From Nocardia aurantia (lineage in GTDB: Bacteria > Actinomycetota > Actinomycetes > Mycobacteriales > Mycobacteriaceae): a stretch of 64,000 bases of DNA. The notes beneath the pieces were generated by a model. That model was not told the origin of the DNA. It saw only the letters and a program-made list of their open reading frames with translations, and did no database searches. Below, one piece after another: positions 8,752 through 16,768 of the stretch; within the stretch, counting starts at the first letter, position 1, and every line of letters begins with the position of its first letter. The stretch is from NCBI RefSeq assembly GCF_009604425.1, contig NZ_WEGI01000014.1, positions 62,001 to 126,000 on the forward strand. Direction: 5' to 3'. The translations under genes were made by a program, and so were the position numbers.

Positions 8752-9551
8752 CGGCACTGCCAATCCGGAGTCCGCTTCTCCACGAAGGCTTTCGGCCCCT
8801 CGAGCGCGTCCTCGGTGCGGGTGACCCGTTCCCGGAAGGACTCGGCCAGCATCTCGGCCTCGTGCAGCGGCAGATCGAGACCCTTGACGATGGCGAGGCG
8901 CGTACCGCGCACGGCGAGCGGCGCATTCGAGTTGAGCACGTCGCCGATCTCGTGCGCGCGTTCGAGCAGCCGGTCGTGTTCGACCACCTCGGTCACCATG
9001 CCCAGTTCGTAGGCGCGCCGCGCGCTCATCCGCTCGTGTTTCCCCATCAGCGCCATGCGCAGCGCGACCGAACGCGGCAGCACCCGAGCCAGCCGCACGA
9101 CCTCGCGGCCCGCGACCAGGCCGATACTCACGTGCGGATCGAAGAACGTCGCCTGGTCCGAGGCGATGACGATATCGCCGGTGGTGACCCAGTCCAGCCC
9201 GGCGCCACAACAGATTCCGTTGATCGCGGCCAGGATCGGCTTGGTCATCCGCCGGAACGGCGGGGTGCCCTCCTGCGGGGCCTCCCACTGCTCGTAGGTG
9301 GACAGATACGGGCTCTCGTTGATCACCTTGCCGTCGCCGGGGATCTCCTTGACGTCGGCGCCGGTGCAGAAGGCGCGCCCGGTCCCCGTGACGACGAGCA
9401 GCCAGACCTTGTCGTCACCCTCCGCCTCCTCGTAGGCGGCGCGCAGTTCGGTGATCATGTGCGGGCTGAGCGCGTTGAGCGCGTCCGGGCGATTCAGCGT
9501 GATGGTGGCCGTATGCCCGTCCACTCGATAGTCGATGGTATCGAACGACAT
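8748..9551 (-). CDS. Enoyl-CoA hydratase/isomerase (crotonase) family protein, first gene of minus operon
   Basis: The 267-residue crotonase-family protein has TLNRPDALNAL near the start, CTGADVKEIPG (first oxyanion segment), NGICCGAGLDW (second) and the SIGLVAGREVVRL helix. It heads the minus-strand operon of two hydratases, a synthetase, the repeat ORF and another synthetase. Its start at 9551 is preceded by GGAGGATCACCT, a clear ribosome site. The promoter region is shared with the divergent hydratase at 9660 and holds operator site B. The specific reaction is unknown. Confidence 0.88.
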   Translation of the reverse strand: MSFDTIDYRVDGHTATITLNRPDALNALSPHMITELRAAYEEAEGDDKVWLLVVTGTGRAFCTGADVKEIPGDGKVINESPYLSTYEQWEAPQEGTPPFRRMTKPILAAINGICCGAGLDWVTTGDIVIASDQATFFDPHVSIGLVAGREVVRLARVLPRSVALRMALMGKHERMSARRAYELGMVTEVVEHDRLLERAHEIGDVLNSNAPLAVRGTRLAIVKGLDLPLHEAEMLAESFRERVTRTEDALEGPKAFVEKRTPDWQCR

Positions 9552-9586
9552 AGGTGATCCTCCTGCGCGCGCCGGGCCGCCAGCGA

Positions 9587-9616
9587 TACTGTGATTCGTA
9601 CAGTAGACGATACCGT
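9587..9616. promoter_or_regulatory. Operator site B, three half-sites between divergent hydratase operons
   Basis: Half-sites read TACTGT (9587-9592), seven bases, ACAGTA (9600-9605), five bases, TACCGT (9611-9616). The right pair matches the ACAGTA-N5-TACTGT operator with one mismatch; the left pair has the TACTGT-N7-ACAGTA spacing also seen at 12819. The site lies 36 bp from the minus start and 44 bp from the plus start, so one bound repressor could control both operons. Confidence 0.75.
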
Positions 9617-9659
9617 CAGGCTGTCTGCCAAGGTTGTGTCAGGAAGAGAGCGACGACCG

Positions 9660-10562
9660 ATGACCAGTTCCAGCGCCGCCGACGGCCGCGTACTCTACGA
9701 GGTCGATGCCGATCGCCGGATCGCGACGGTGACCCTGAACAATCCGGCCCAGCGCAATTCCTACGACGCGGCCATGCGGGACGCGGTGGCGCGTTGCCTG
9801 GACGAGGTCGCCGAGGACGACGACATCACGGTCGTCCTGCTGCGCGGAGCCGGAGGCGTGTTCAGCACCGGCGCGGATATGAACAACGCCTACGGCTGGT
9901 ACGGCGAACGAGAATCGGCCGGCGCGAGCAACGGCGAACGCCCCGCCGGGAGCCGGCCGAGTCAGCGCAGACGGCTCACCGTCGATCGGAAATCCTTCGG
10001 CTTCTACCACAATTTCATGGGATTCCCGAAGGTCACCGTCGGCGAGATCAGCGGGTACGCACTCGGCGGCGGATTCGAGATGGCGTTGATGACCGACATC
10101 TCGGTGATCGCGCGCGACACCCGAATCGGTATGCCCGCCACCCGATTCCTCGGCCCCGCACTGGGCAGCCTGCACATGTTCTTCCATCGGCTCGGCCCGG
10201 TGCTGGCGCGCCGGATGCTGCTGACCGGCGACATCGTGGAAGCGGCCACGGTCGAACACCTGGGTGTGTTCACCGAGACCTGCGCGCCGAGCGCGGTCAC
10301 CGCGCGGGCGCGTTACTGGGCCGAGAAGGCCGCGAAGATGCCCGCCGATGGCGTCGTCATCGCCAAGGAGGCATTCCGGTTGGTCGAGCAGAGCCAGGTG
10401 TATCAGGGGGCGGAGGTCGCGAGCTACCTCTTCCACGCCTTCGGCACGAATCTGCAGTTCGCCCCGGGCGAATTCAATTTCGTCAAGACCCGCGCCGAGC
10501 ACGGCACCCGGGAGGCGTTCCGGCTGCGCGACAACCACTTCCACGTCCCGGAACCGGAATGA
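9660..10562 (+). CDS. Enoyl-CoA hydratase/isomerase (crotonase) family protein
   Basis: The 300-residue protein is a longer crotonase-family member with TLNNPAQRNSY, FSTGADMNNAYG (first oxyanion segment) and GEISGYALGGGFEMAL (second). It carries an insertion of about 30 residues after the first oxyanion segment (around residues 80-115), which makes it longer than typical hydratases. The ATG at 9660 is preceded by AGGAAGAGAG. It is divergent from the minus operon, and 55 bp separates it from the P450, so the two are probably co-transcribed. The reaction is unknown. Confidence 0.87.
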   Translation: MTSSSAADGRVLYEVDADRRIATVTLNNPAQRNSYDAAMRDAVARCLDEVAEDDDITVVLLRGAGGVFSTGADMNNAYGWYGERESAGASNGERPAGSRPSQRRRLTVDRKSFGFYHNFMGFPKVTVGEISGYALGGGFEMALMTDISVIARDTRIGMPATRFLGPALGSLHMFFHRLGPVLARRMLLTGDIVEAATVEHLGVFTETCAPSAVTARARYWAEKAAKMPADGVVIAKEAFRLVEQSQVYQGAEVASYLFHAFGTNLQFAPGEFNFVKTRAEHGTREAFRLRDNHFHVPEPE

Positions 10563-10617
10563 CGCCGCCCGTGCCGAGCGTGATCGCCGCAGAATCCGAG
10601 GATCGGGAAGGGTGCTG

Positions 10618-11853
10618 ATGAGCATGCCGACTGTCGACGACGCCGCGAACGTCCTCGCGGATCCGACCGCCTACGCCGACGAGCCGCGCCTGCACGCCGC
10701 GCTGACCGCGTTGCGCGCGAGACGGCCGGTCGCCCGCGTCGAGGCGCCCGGCTACCAGCCGTTCTGGGCGATCACGAGACACGCCGACGTCCTGGCGGTC
10801 GAACGTACCGATCGGGTGTTCACCAACTGGCCTCGTCCGGTGCTGATGACCGCTCGGTCCGACGAGATGCAGGCCGCGATCGGCATCAGAACTCTCATCC
10901 ACATGGACGATCCGCAGCACCGCGTGGTGCGGGCCATCGCGGCGGACTGGTTCAGCCCCAGAGCGATGAAGGCCATGGGGGAGCGGATCGACGAACTCGC
11001 GCGACACTATGTCGATCGCATGCGCGATACCGGCGGCGAATGCGATTTCGTCCGCGAGGTGGCGGTGAACTATCCGCTGTACGTGATCATGTCGCTGCTC
11101 GGTGTCCCCGAGTCCGATTTCCCACTCATGCTGAAACTCACCCAGGAACTCGTCGGCAGCGACGACGACGAGTTGAAGCGGGCGACGCCCTCCGACGAGA
11201 CGGCGAGCGCGCTGCTCGAAATGTTCGCCTACTTCAAGGATCTCACCGACTCGCGGCGGGCGAATCCCACCGAGGATCTCGCCTCCAGCATCGCGAACGC
11301 GACCGTCGACGGTGAACCGCTCTCCGATATCGACACCATGTCCTACTACGCGATCATCGCGACCGCGGGCCACGACACCACCACCAGCAGCATCTCCGGC
11401 GGCCTGCGGGCACTCGTCGAGCATCCGGGCCAATTGCGGCGCCTGCGTGCCGATCCGGGTCTGATGCCGCGCGCCACCGAGGAGATCATCCGCTGGGTGA
11501 CCCCGGTGAAGGCGTTCATGCGCACGGCCGCCCGGGACACGGTGGTCGGTGATGTCACCATCCCCGAAGGGGATTCCCTTCTGCTGTCCTACGTTTCGGC
11601 CAACCGCGACGAGGACGCCTTCAAGGATCCGTTCCGCTTCGATATCGAACGCGAGCCGAACAAGCACGTCGCCTTCGGTTTCGGCGTGCACTTCTGTCTC
11701 GGGGCCGGCCTCGCGCGCATGGAGATCGGCAAATTCTTCGACCGGCTGCTGCCGCGACTGCGATCCATCGAACTCGCCGGCGAGCCGGAACTGACCGCGA
11801 CCACATTCGTCGGCGGCCTGAAACACCTTCCGATCCGTTTCGAACTGGACTGA
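10618..11853 (+). CDS. Cytochrome P450 monooxygenase
   Basis: The 411-residue soluble P450 is complete. The I-helix oxygen-activation motif is AGHDTTTSS, the ExxR motif is in EEIIRW, and the heme-binding loop FGFGVHFCLGAGLAR carries the axial Cys. It should hydroxylate a hydrophobic substrate using a ferredoxin and reductase encoded elsewhere; neither is in this window. The start ATG 10618 follows GAAGGG at suitable spacing. Sequence character is near the CYP125/CYP142/linalool hydroxylase-like group that oxidises steroid or terpenoid side chains, but I cannot assign a subfamily. Confidence 0.92.
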   Translation: MSMPTVDDAANVLADPTAYADEPRLHAALTALRARRPVARVEAPGYQPFWAITRHADVLAVERTDRVFTNWPRPVLMTARSDEMQAAIGIRTLIHMDDPQHRVVRAIAADWFSPRAMKAMGERIDELARHYVDRMRDTGGECDFVREVAVNYPLYVIMSLLGVPESDFPLMLKLTQELVGSDDDELKRATPSDETASALLEMFAYFKDLTDSRRANPTEDLASSIANATVDGEPLSDIDTMSYYAIIATAGHDTTTSSISGGLRALVEHPGQLRRLRADPGLMPRATEEIIRWVTPVKAFMRTAARDTVVGDVTIPEGDSLLLSYVSANRDEDAFKDPFRFDIEREPNKHVAFGFGVHFCLGAGLARMEIGKFFDRLLPRLRSIELAGEPELTATTFVGGLKHLPIRFELD

Positions 11854-11861
11854 TCCGGCGC

Positions 11862-12680
11862 TCAGCGCCCCTCGAAATCCGGGTTACGGCGCTCCCGGAA
11901 CGCGGCGAGACCTTCCTTGAAATCCGATGTCCGGCAGGCGAGTTCGAGACCGTAGAGTTCCTGGTCGAGGGCATCCCCAAGACCGGACACCAGGTTTCGA
12001 TGCATCGCCTGCTTGGCCAGTCCGAACGCGACCGTGGGCGCGCCGGCCAGCCGCGCGAGCAGCCGCTCGGTCTCGCCGTCGAGGTCGCCCGCGCCGACCG
12101 CACGATGGATCAGTCCCCAGTCCGCGGCCTCGGTCCCGGACACCTTGTCCCCGAGCAACAACATACGCTTCGCCCGGGCCAGTCCGATCAGGCGGGGCAG
12201 CAGCCAGGTCGAGCCGCTGTCGGGGCTGAAACCCCGGGACAGGAACGGCTCCCAGAACACGGCATCCGCCTCGGCGAGAGTGAAATCGGCGGCGATCGCC
12301 AGATTGCAGCCCAGCCCCGCGGCCCAGCCGCGCACGGTACAGACCACCGGCAGGTGCAGGGTGTGCACGAGTTCGATCAGCCGATGGGCGGTGTGCGGGA
12401 TGCGCCGCACCAGATCGCCGACTCTGGGCCGTCTGCCGTCGCTGTTGGCGGCCACCCAGTCGACCCCGGAGCAGAAATCGCCGCCCGCGCCGCACAGATG
12501 CACCACGCGCAACCCGTCGTCGGTCGCGGCACGGGTCAGAGCTCCAACCATGGTCTCGATCATCGACTGCGACAGCGCATTTCGGCTGCCAGGCCGTCGG
12601 ATCGTCAACCGGAGGACCGGACCGTCCCGCTGCACGTCCACCGCCTCCGCGCTGTCGCCGAGAGCGCTCGCATCGGTCAC
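11862..12680 (-). CDS. Enoyl-CoA hydratase/isomerase (crotonase) family protein
   Basis: The 272-residue crotonase-family protein has IRRPGSRNAL, FCSGVDWVA (first oxyanion segment), VRGWAAGLGCNLAIA (second) and a catalytic-region helix DSGSTWLLPRLIG. The GTG at 12680 is chosen because GGGGAC lies about six bases upstream and homology begins just after it; the frame continues further but across the operator. It is convergent with the P450 (8-bp gap) and divergent from the Rieske gene. Operator C is 55 bp upstream of its start. Confidence 0.85.
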   Translation of the reverse strand: MTDASALGDSAEAVDVQRDGPVLRLTIRRPGSRNALSQSMIETMVGALTRAATDDGLRVVHLCGAGGDFCSGVDWVAANSDGRRPRVGDLVRRIPHTAHRLIELVHTLHLPVVCTVRGWAAGLGCNLAIAADFTLAEADAVFWEPFLSRGFSPDSGSTWLLPRLIGLARAKRMLLLGDKVSGTEAADWGLIHRAVGAGDLDGETERLLARLAGAPTVAFGLAKQAMHRNLVSGLGDALDQELYGLELACRTSDFKEGLAAFRERRNPDFEGR

Positions 12681-12734
12681 GATTGTCCCCGCTACTCCCT
12701 GATCGACGCTGTGAGGCGCACTACCGACATCATT

Positions 12735-12751
12735 ACAGTAGATAATACTGT
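12735..12751. promoter_or_regulatory. Operator site C, perfect ACAGTA-N5-TACTGT
   Basis: This is the best copy of the regulon operator: ACAGTA, five bases GATAA, TACTGT, a perfect inverted repeat. A weaker TACCGA half-site lies seven bases to the left, giving the same three-half-site layout as site B. It sits 55 bp upstream of the minus hydratase start. Confidence 0.8.
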
Positions 12752-12818
12752 CCGAAGCCGCCCATCGGTTCCCGATTCGCCGTCGGGGGCCGCATGATGC
12801 GGCTCTTGCGCCGCCCGC

Positions 12819-12837
12819 TACTGTTGCGTATACAGTA
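12819..12837. promoter_or_regulatory. Operator site D, TACTGT-N7-ACAGTA, before the Rieske gene
   Basis: TACTGT at 12819 and ACAGTA at 12832 are exact half-sites of the same operator in the outward arrangement with seven bases between. They are in the 341-bp divergent region between the hydratase (12680) and the Rieske protein (13022). Sites C and D are 68 bp apart, so each divergent promoter may have its own site. Apart from these, I see no gene in 12681-13021. Confidence 0.7.
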
Positions 12838-13021
12838 GTGATATCTATCCGGTGCTCGGCATCCGATTCCGATCGCACGGGCGGTACGCCCGGCCGGGCC
12901 GAGAGGAGCGCCGCATATGCCGCGGCCCGCCGAACAGGAACGGTACCCACCCTCGCCCCGCGGCCGGACCGCAGGTGAGCTGACGGAATCCGTTGCAGCA
13001 AGCGATATCCGGAGGTGTCGC

Positions 13022-14032
13022 ATGGAGGTTCCCTTCACCTGGAAGGTCACCGGGTGGTTCATGGTCGGCTGGTCGGCGGAGTTCCCGCGCGGCGAGGCGC
13101 GGCCGCTACGCTATTTCGGCGCGGACCTGGTCGCGTACCGCGCCGAATCCGGCGAACTGCATATCCTGACCGGACACTGCAAACATCTCGGCGCGCATAT
13201 CGGCCACGGCGGCAAGGTGATCGGTGACTGTGTCGTGTGTCCGTTCCACGGCTGGCGCTGGGGTCCGGACGGCCGCAATCGGCACATCCCGGGGGAGGAT
13301 CGCGTCAATCGTGGTCTGCGCCTTCGGGTGTACCCGGTGCACGAGCAGAACGGCTGCGTGTTCATGTGGCATCAGCCCGACGGTGCGCCACCCGGCTGGG
13401 AGATGCCCGACATCCTGCGGCTGTTCCCCGAGTTGGGCGCCGACCCCGGCGCCTACTACCGCCCCTTCCCGGAGTTCTCCCGCAAGACGGAGCGCGAACC
13501 GGTGCATCCGCAGGTGGTCCTCGAAAACGGCCCGGACAGTTTGCATTTCGAACATGTGCACGGCGCGACCGTCACGCCGCGGATGCTGGACTACCGCGCG
13601 GCCGGCCACACCTGGAACTTCCTGACCGGCTGGCCCGACGCGCGCTCCGGCGATCCGGACGAGATGGCCATGAAGATCCACGCGCAGATGTTCGGGCTCG
13701 GCGGCTCGATCAGCGCCTTCGAGGGCTCGGCGCGGCACCGGCTGATCTTCGCCACCACCCCGGTGGACGACGAATGTTCCGACCTGTTCTATTCGATCTG
13801 GTGGCCGCGGAATCCAGGCGACGATTCCGAGGTGCCGCCGCCGGAGGTCCGGACCCTGGTGGAGCGGAAGTTCCTGGTCACGGTCTGGGAGGACCTGGAC
13901 ATCTGGCGGTACCAGAAATACGTCGAACACCCGCCGCTCTCGCCGAGGGACGCCGCCCCCTACCGATCCCTGCGCCGCTGGGCCGCCCAGTTCTACGACG
14001 TCCCGCCCCCCGGTCACACCGGATCGACGTGA
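13022..14032 (+). CDS. Rieske non-heme iron oxygenase, large subunit (KshA-like fold)
   Basis: The 336-residue protein has an N-terminal Rieske [2Fe-2S] domain. The ligands are in CKHLGAHIGHGG (Cys-x-His) and CVVCPFHGW (Cys-x2-His), around residues 60-83. The catalytic domain follows, with the mononuclear iron motif PDSLHFEHVH near residue 165-175 supplying Asp and two His ligands. It should hydroxylate or dealkylate a substrate with electrons from a reductase not seen here. The ATG at 13022 follows GGAGG by seven bases; an upstream extension to 12917 lacks this. The layout resembles ketosteroid 9-alpha-hydroxylase oxygenases, but the substrate is not assignable. Confidence 0.88.
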   Translation: MEVPFTWKVTGWFMVGWSAEFPRGEARPLRYFGADLVAYRAESGELHILTGHCKHLGAHIGHGGKVIGDCVVCPFHGWRWGPDGRNRHIPGEDRVNRGLRLRVYPVHEQNGCVFMWHQPDGAPPGWEMPDILRLFPELGADPGAYYRPFPEFSRKTEREPVHPQVVLENGPDSLHFEHVHGATVTPRMLDYRAAGHTWNFLTGWPDARSGDPDEMAMKIHAQMFGLGGSISAFEGSARHRLIFATTPVDDECSDLFYSIWWPRNPGDDSEVPPPEVRTLVERKFLVTVWEDLDIWRYQKYVEHPPLSPRDAAPYRSLRRWAAQFYDVPPPGHTGST

Positions 14033-14035
14033 TCG

Positions 14036-14150
14036 CCCGCGGGCTAGAGGGGCAGATCGGTCAGTCCGCGTACGCGGCCGCCAAGGGCGGTGTCATCGGA
14101 CTCACGCTGGCCGGCGCCCGCGACCTGAGCGCGGTCGGCATCCGCTTGAA
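14036..14150 (+). pseudogene. Fragment of a short-chain dehydrogenase (catalytic YxxxK region)
   Basis: Directly after the Rieske stop, the + strand encodes about 37 residues typical of the central part of a type-II hydroxyacyl-CoA dehydrogenase or ketoreductase. These include EGQIGQSAYAAAKGG with the YxxxK catalytic pair, then LTLAGARDLSAVGIR. There is no cofactor-binding N-terminus and no C-terminus; similarity stops abruptly at about 14150. The fragment is antisense to the last third-of-a-hundred codons of the TetR gene. It is read as the debris of a deleted SDR gene. Confidence 0.75.
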
Positions 14151-14853
14151 CAAGGGTTTCGGCGGCACTGCGCAGAATGCGGTCCAGGCTGTATTCGAAA
14201 TTGTGGTCGTCCGGTGCGCCGCTGCGCATTCCCATCGACGTCGCTTCCGCGAGCAGTGGCGTGGTGGCGACCGAGATGGTCAGGTTCTCATAATAGGCGG
14301 GAGCCTCCGGTTTCGACTCCTTGTTCTTGTCGTAGATGCGGCGCAGCACCACCGAGCCGTGCACGTGCAACTGGATCGCCGAATATGTGTCGACGGCATC
14401 GCGCAGCGGCATACCCGCCTCGACCAGTCCGGCGATCACCTGCTCGGTGTGCCGGGCACCCAGGTCGGCGGCCGTGGGGCTCAACGCGGAGCGGAAGAGT
14501 ATCAGGTCGCAGAGGATCGGATTGCCCAGGAACGTGGTACGCATCGTCCGCGCGAGCTCCCGCAGCGAAGTCTGCCAATCGCCGGGCTCGACCAGGGGCG
14601 TGACAATATTGGCGTACTGGTGCAGCGCCCGGTCGGTCATGGCATTGAGCAGATCCTCCTTCCTGCGGAAATACCAGTAGATGCTGGTCACTCCCACATC
14701 GAGACGCGTGCTCAGCATCGGCATGCTCAGTTTGTCCAGCGACACCTCTTCGGCGAGTTCGAACGCGCTGTCGATGATGTCCTCGGGATTGAGGGAACCA
14801 CGCTCACGCCGCGGCCGTCTCGCTGCGGCTGCCCGCTTCGTCAGGGCGATCAC
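14044..14853 (-). CDS. TetR-family regulator, probable repressor of the catabolic island
   Basis: The 269-residue protein has an N-terminal TetR DNA-binding domain (roughly residues 22-70) whose recognition region reads VGVTSIYWYFRRKEDLL, followed by an alpha-helical ligand domain. Operator site E lies 67 bp upstream, and identical-type sites precede the aldehyde dehydrogenase, hydratase and Rieske transcription units. Autoregulation plus control of the cluster is inferred. The protein is longer than usual. The last ~33 residues (from about VQADADRAQ to the stop) are encoded antisense to the SDR fragment, so the natural C-terminus was probably replaced after a deletion. The effector is likely an acyl-CoA, by analogy only. 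Confidence 0.85.
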   Translation of the reverse strand: MIALTKRAAAARRPRRERGSLNPEDIIDSAFELAEEVSLDKLSMPMLSTRLDVGVTSIYWYFRRKEDLLNAMTDRALHQYANIVTPLVEPGDWQTSLRELARTMRTTFLGNPILCDLILFRSALSPTAADLGARHTEQVIAGLVEAGMPLRDAVDTYSAIQLHVHGSVVLRRIYDKNKESKPEAPAYYENLTISVATTPLLAEATSMGMRSGAPDDHNFEYSLDRILRSAAETLVQADADRAQVAGAGQRESDDTALGGRVRGLTDLPL

Positions 14854-14919
14854 CTCCGTCGAAATGTCGTCGAACCGGTCGACGCCGCCCCGGCCTCGAC
14901 CATCGTCCTCGAATCAGCA

Positions 14920-14936
14920 ACAGTAAGAATAACTGT
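14920..14936. promoter_or_regulatory. Operator site E upstream of the TetR gene
   Basis: ACAGTA, five bases AGAAT, AACTGT: the regulon operator with one mismatch. It lies in the 84-bp gap between the TetR start (14853) and the decayed TetR behind it, consistent with autoregulation of the 14044-14853 gene. Confidence 0.75.
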
Positions 14937-14937
14937 A

Positions 14938-15313
14938 CTAGCAACGACCGAGATGGCGGGTATTCCGGAAGATCACCGAAACCGCGTCATCGATGCTGCG
15001 CAGAACATCCTCGAGTGTCAGCTTCCCGCGCGACCATCTGCTGAGCTGTCCGCCCAGTAGGGAGGTGATCAGAATGAGGGGCAAAGAGTAATTCTTTGGA
15101 CGGAAAATATCGGTAGACGGTGGTCAATGCGACATCCGCGCCGTCGGCGACTTCGCGAATCTGAATCTGATCGAATTCGCGCTCGGTGAGGAGCGGTATC
15201 GCCGCATCGATGATGCGCGCACGACGAGCGCGTTGCGAAGTGGTGCGAGCCTCCGCGGGATTACCCGGCCGTATCCGTGCCGAGGGCTCGATCATCGCGG
15301 GGTCCGTCCTCAC
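14938..15313 (-). pseudogene. Decayed TetR-family regulator with internal deletion and frame change
   Basis: The first 77 codons from 15313 encode a normal TetR HTH: ARIIDAAIPLLTEREF, then REVADGADVALTTVYRYF and PSKELLF. At about 15083 the frame becomes nonsense, but the next frame immediately reads LPLILITSLLGGQLSRWS and KLTLEDVLRSIDDAV to a TAG at 14938, which is the typical end of a TetR ligand domain. About 100 central residues are missing. This is therefore a deletion pseudogene; the open frame to 14987 would give only a truncated HTH protein. Base composition is more AT-rich than its neighbours. Confidence 0.75.
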
Positions 15314-15545
15314 CCGGCCGCTCCACTGTGCCTACAAGGCCGCGTTTCAAGAGCGCCCGGCGCCGGCCGCGCTCCGCCGGGCGGCGGCGGTCGAACCGGA
15401 TCGGGCCGTTGACCTCGGTGAGTTCGACGACGGTGCGAGTCCAGCGGCCCCGGTCGGATCCGGCGCCGCGAGGGGAGTGTTCTGTGCACGGATGGGGGTA
15501 TCCGCTCGCGAGGCGCATCCGGTGCCCGGAGGGAGACGACACATC

Positions 15546-15974
15546 GTGGGCAGCGGCACACCGCAGGCCGAAGACAGCTGGACCGGGCATATTCCGGGTG
15601 ACGAGCGCGATGAGTCCGCGGTGGCGTCCGGCCCGGCGCTGCGGCGCGCGGTGCAGTATCTGCACACGCACGCCGACCAGCCGATCACCGTGGCCGAGTT
15701 GTCCGAGCACGCCGGGGTGGGGGTCCGAACCCTGCAGTACGGTTTCCGCCGCACCTACGACACGACCCCGCTGCAGTATCTGCGCGGGATCCGGTTGCAA
15801 CGAGCCCACGACGACCTCGCCGCCGCCACACCGGGCCACGACACCGTCACCGCCATCGCGGCCCGCTGGATGTTCACCCACTCGGGCCGGTTCGCCGCCG
15901 CCTACCGCCGCCGCTACGGCTGCCCGCCCCACCGGACCCTCGCCGACTACGCCGCGTCGCCGGTCCGGCTGTAA
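15546..15974 (+). CDS. AraC-family DNA-binding domain protein, possibly a remnant
   Basis: About 142 residues carry a full AraC/XylS double HTH: ITVAELSEHAGVGVRTLQ (first helix pair) and DTVTAIAARWMFTHSGRF (second), ending in the characteristic YRRRYGCPPHRTL. The usual ~170-residue sensory domain is absent in this frame. A different frame upstream (around 15390) holds NRIGPLTSV, reminiscent of an AraC ligand-domain strand, so the gene may be frameshifted. The start is uncertain: GTG 15546 with GGAGGG upstream, or ATG 15492. It lies between decayed regulators. Confidence 0.55.
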   Translation: MGSGTPQAEDSWTGHIPGDERDESAVASGPALRRAVQYLHTHADQPITVAELSEHAGVGVRTLQYGFRRTYDTTPLQYLRGIRLQRAHDDLAAATPGHDTVTAIAARWMFTHSGRFAAAYRRRYGCPPHRTLADYAASPVRL

Positions 15975-16163
15975 CCAGTGGTCCGAACTGCCTCAGATGC
16001 GGTGCCGCAGGCAGTCCTCGGACGGCGTCCGGAAGCCGCCGGACCGCCGCGCCGGTCCGTCCCCGCCCGGTTCGGCGCGCACACGAGCCGCGCACTGCCG
16101 CAGCGAGATTCGCGGGCGCCTGGATACGATCGACGGCAAGATCGACGATCGAAGGGGTGGGAC

Positions 16164-16730
16164 GTGCCGATATCGTTCAAACGCGGAACCTGGCGACTGT
16201 TCATGTGTTTCGCACCTCTCGCCGTGGGAGGCTTCCTCGCCGAGAAGACCGGCAGCGTGGCGCTCGCGATCATCGTGATTCTGGTGTTCGTCGTGACCGC
16301 GATCGTGGTCGAGAATCGCGTGATCGACCGCAGCGCAACGAGTTCGCGCCGGGTCACCGTGCATTGGCACCCGCAGTTGCCGGTGCAGGAATGGTCGTGG
16401 GCGTGGGCCGAGTTCCGTACCATCGGGGCGAAGAGGAAGCGCCGCACCGTCGACGGCATCGATATCACGACCTGTGAGGACAAGTTCGTCTCCGCAGACG
16501 GCGCCGCCGCGCACCTCATGCACTGGATCCACGGTGGCAGGCTGCTGCACGGCCGCGACACCGCCACCAGGCTGCCGGAAACCATCCCGGACGCCCAGGG
16601 ACAGAGGCTGCTGGTGAAAGCACCGTGGGCATGGCTGCTCTACCCGGTCCCACCCGGACAGACCGACACCCTCGGCATCGCCGCCGAATTCGCCCGAACC
16701 GAACGCACCCGCGGCCTACGGGACCTCTGA
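16164..16730 (+). CDS. Small membrane protein of unknown function
   Basis: The 188-residue protein has two closely spaced hydrophobic segments near the N-terminus (about residues 9-25 and 29-47, ALAIIVILVFVVTAIVV), then a soluble ~140-residue domain rich in Trp and His. GTG 16164 is chosen because GAAGGGG precedes it. No known domain was recognised. The soluble part probably lies on one side of the membrane after a hairpin. Neighbours give no hint of role. Confidence 0.65.
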   Translation: MPISFKRGTWRLFMCFAPLAVGGFLAEKTGSVALAIIVILVFVVTAIVVENRVIDRSATSSRRVTVHWHPQLPVQEWSWAWAEFRTIGAKRKRRTVDGIDITTCEDKFVSADGAAAHLMHWIHGGRLLHGRDTATRLPETIPDAQGQRLLVKAPWAWLLYPVPPGQTDTLGIAAEFARTERTRGLRDL

Positions 16731-16768
16731 CACGCGGCCGACGCCACCCCCGGCGAAACCCGTGGTCA

